This document shows positions 14,108 to 15,342 of a stretch of DNA of 15,342 bases, piece by piece (positions within the stretch are counted from its first letter, which is position 1; each line of letters starts with the position of its first letter). The stretch comes from Phycisphaerales bacterium UBA966 (GTDB lineage Bacteria > Planctomycetota > Phycisphaerae > Phycisphaerales > SM1A02). The notes under the pieces were generated by a model. It was not told the DNA's origin. It saw only the letters and a list, made by a program, of their open reading frames with translations, and ran no database searches. The stretch spans positions 8,451-23,792 of the forward strand of contig DBCE01000099.1 in NCBI GenBank assembly GCA_002292895.1, written 5' to 3'. Position numbers and translations under genes: made by a program.

Positions 14108-15342
14108 ATGCACATGGCACACATCACTCTTCTCGCTTCCGCCCTGCTCTGCAACGCATTCGTGCATGGGAGCGCAAGTGCCAGCGCGCCGCTAGCAGTG
14201 ACTGATCAAGCAACGCCAAGCGCACCGGCCGCGGCACCGGTAGTTGCACCCGCTGTTGCACCCGGCGCGGCACCCGGCGCTGCACCCGCAACACTGATGC
14301 CGCAATCGCCGCTGCTCAATACACCGGAAGCCGTATCCGCTGCTGCCAACGCGACGCCCGAACGCACTATGCCGGTGGATCCAGTGCTTCTGCAATTGGG
14401 CAAGACGGTTGCTGGCGAACGATCAATCTTTGTGACGTATGAGGGGAACACATACATCTTTGCTAACACTGGCACACGCGATCAATTCAATCGCGAACCA
14501 GCGCGCTTTGCGGCGCAACAAGGCGGCGCGTGCGGACGGATGGGGCCACTCGGTGGGCTCGGTGACGCGCGCCGATATGCGTTGCAGGAAGGGATGCTGT
14601 ACTTCTTTGCATCCGACGAATGCATGAAGTTGTTTCGTGCTCAACCGCGGCGCTATATGGAGCCCGCTGATGAATTGCCAGCGGGTACGCCCGAGCAGCA
14701 AGCCGCTGGACTCGCAGCGCTCGACCGATGGATTGCCTGGGCTGGCGGGAAAGACGCTGTAAAGGCTGCGAAGGTATTCACGCAGGTATCAACCAGACGC
14801 GTCCTGCAAGGTGCTGATTCATGGGATGTCACCGAGACGCTGGAGTTTGCTGGGCCGCACACCATGCGCCGCATGGATGCATGGCAGAAGGTGGGCGGAA
14901 CGGCAAAGGACAACTATCAATACGAAACGCTGCTGACGCCGGACACTGCGGTGATCACTTCAAGCAATGGCCGCACCACGCCGCTGGTCGATTCGCGACG
15001 CACGGCCTTTGAGCGACTCATGAATCGCCAACCGTATGCGATTATGCGTGCGCGCTATCGACCCGAGGCGGGACTCCTGGCACTCAAGACCGGCGAAGGA
15101 ACGCTCGGCGACGCGCGTTGTGATTACATCGTGACGTGGTTTGAAGGAAACGCGACGTACTTGGCGATCGACAAAGAGACCGGTCGACTGGTGCAGATCA
15201 GTCATCCCGGTCGCTTTGGTGATGCCAGTGTTGCATCGCTGACTATGGATGCTGTGGCCTATGCAGGTCCGGATGCGCTGCGTCTTCCCACGCAATGGGT
15301 GGTTTCACGCAATGCCGAGAAGGACGGCATCAAGGGTCCAGT
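14108..15342 (+). CDS. Secreted protein with two YHS-like segments and a LolA-like region, partial at 3' end
   Basis: Open from ATG 14108 to the window edge, 411 codons with no stop, so the C-terminus is missing. Residues 1 to about 26 are a signal peptide. An Ala/Pro-rich linker (about 27-65) follows. Two YHS-like segments come next: FVTYEGNTYIFANTGTRDQF (108-127), ending near 136, and GMLYFFASDECMKLFRAQP (162-180), ending RRYME. CGRMG (142-146) lies between them. YHS domains often bind metal through Cys. Here only the second keeps the Cys (Cys172), and the first has Thr/Gly there. From about 200, ALDRWIAWAGGKDAVK and later YLAIDKETGRLVQI resemble the LolA/LppX-like fold of periplasmic lipid-handling proteins. 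Function is unknown; an envelope protein is likely. It is divergent from dnaE2 and shares its promoter region. A second in-frame ATG at 14114 is possible, and no clear Shine-Dalgarno is seen. Confidence 0.8.
   Translation, partial: MHMAHITLLASALLCNAFVHGSASASAPLAVTDQATPSAPAAAPVVAPAVAPGAAPGAAPATLMPQSPLLNTPEAVSAAANATPERTMPVDPVLLQLGKTVAGERSIFVTYEGNTYIFANTGTRDQFNREPARFAAQQGGACGRMGPLGGLGDARRYALQEGMLYFFASDECMKLFRAQPRRYMEPADELPAGTPEQQAAGLAALDRWIAWAGGKDAVKAAKVFTQVSTRRVLQGADSWDVTETLEFAGPHTMRRMDAWQKVGGTAKDNYQYETLLTPDTAVITSSNGRTTPLVDSRRTAFERLMNRQPYAIMRARYRPEAGLLALKTGEGTLGDARCDYIVTWFEGNATYLAIDKETGRLVQISHPGRFGDASVASLTMDAVAYAGPDALRLPTQWVVSRNAEKDGIKGP
14246..14290 (+). repeat. 12-bp tandem repeat encoding an Ala/Pro linker
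   Basis: Imperfect 12-bp units beginning gcaccc recur at 14246, 14258 and 14270, with a partial unit at 14282. They encode APAV-, APGA- and APGA-type repeats in the linker after the signal peptide. Such repeats often vary in copy number between strains. Confidence 0.6.

Overview
The window looks like a chromosomal segment from a moderately GC-rich planctomycete-type bacterium, most likely of the Phycisphaerae. That placement is inferred from style: a very large secreted protein with a dockerin-like pair of EF-hand loops near its N-terminus, a Cys-rich repeat array, weak or absent Shine-Dalgarno sequences, frequent GTG starts, and several Ala/Pro-rich secreted proteins. No rRNA or taxonomic marker is present, so the lineage call is tentative. 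I saw no tRNA, CRISPR array, transposase or integration site.

Layout. Positions 1-105 hold the last codons of a plus-strand gene. Convergent to it is a minus-strand group read from about 3808 down to 122: hemW (heme chaperone, radical SAM), a UbiA-family prenyltransferase resembling polyprenyl-phosphate phosphoribosyltransferases, and an ALG10-like GT-C membrane glycosyltransferase. Divergent from hemW, purA and uppS form a tight plus-strand pair with a 3-nt gap. After a GC hairpin comes a 1469-residue secreted protein (6088-10497) whose main body is 17 Cys-rich modules. Convergent to it is a full-length error-prone DNA polymerase, dnaE2 (10555-13980). A short AT-rich divergent promoter region separates dnaE2 from a secreted protein with two YHS-like segments, which is cut off by the right edge.

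Functional links. UppS makes polyprenyl diphosphate. The UbiA-family enzyme would load polyprenyl phosphate with a phosphoribosyl group. GT-C enzymes typically use polyprenyl-phosphate sugars as donors. These three genes lie within about 6 kb and could belong to one lipid-linked sugar pathway for cell-surface glycans; this is inference. PurA and HemW are housekeeping functions. DnaE2 is the translesion polymerase usually found with imuA/imuB, but neither is adjacent here.

The most unusual element is the Cys-rich repeat protein, with about 180 cysteines in 976 residues. One degenerate module suggests which two cysteines may be disulfide partners. No complete new multi-gene system is evident.
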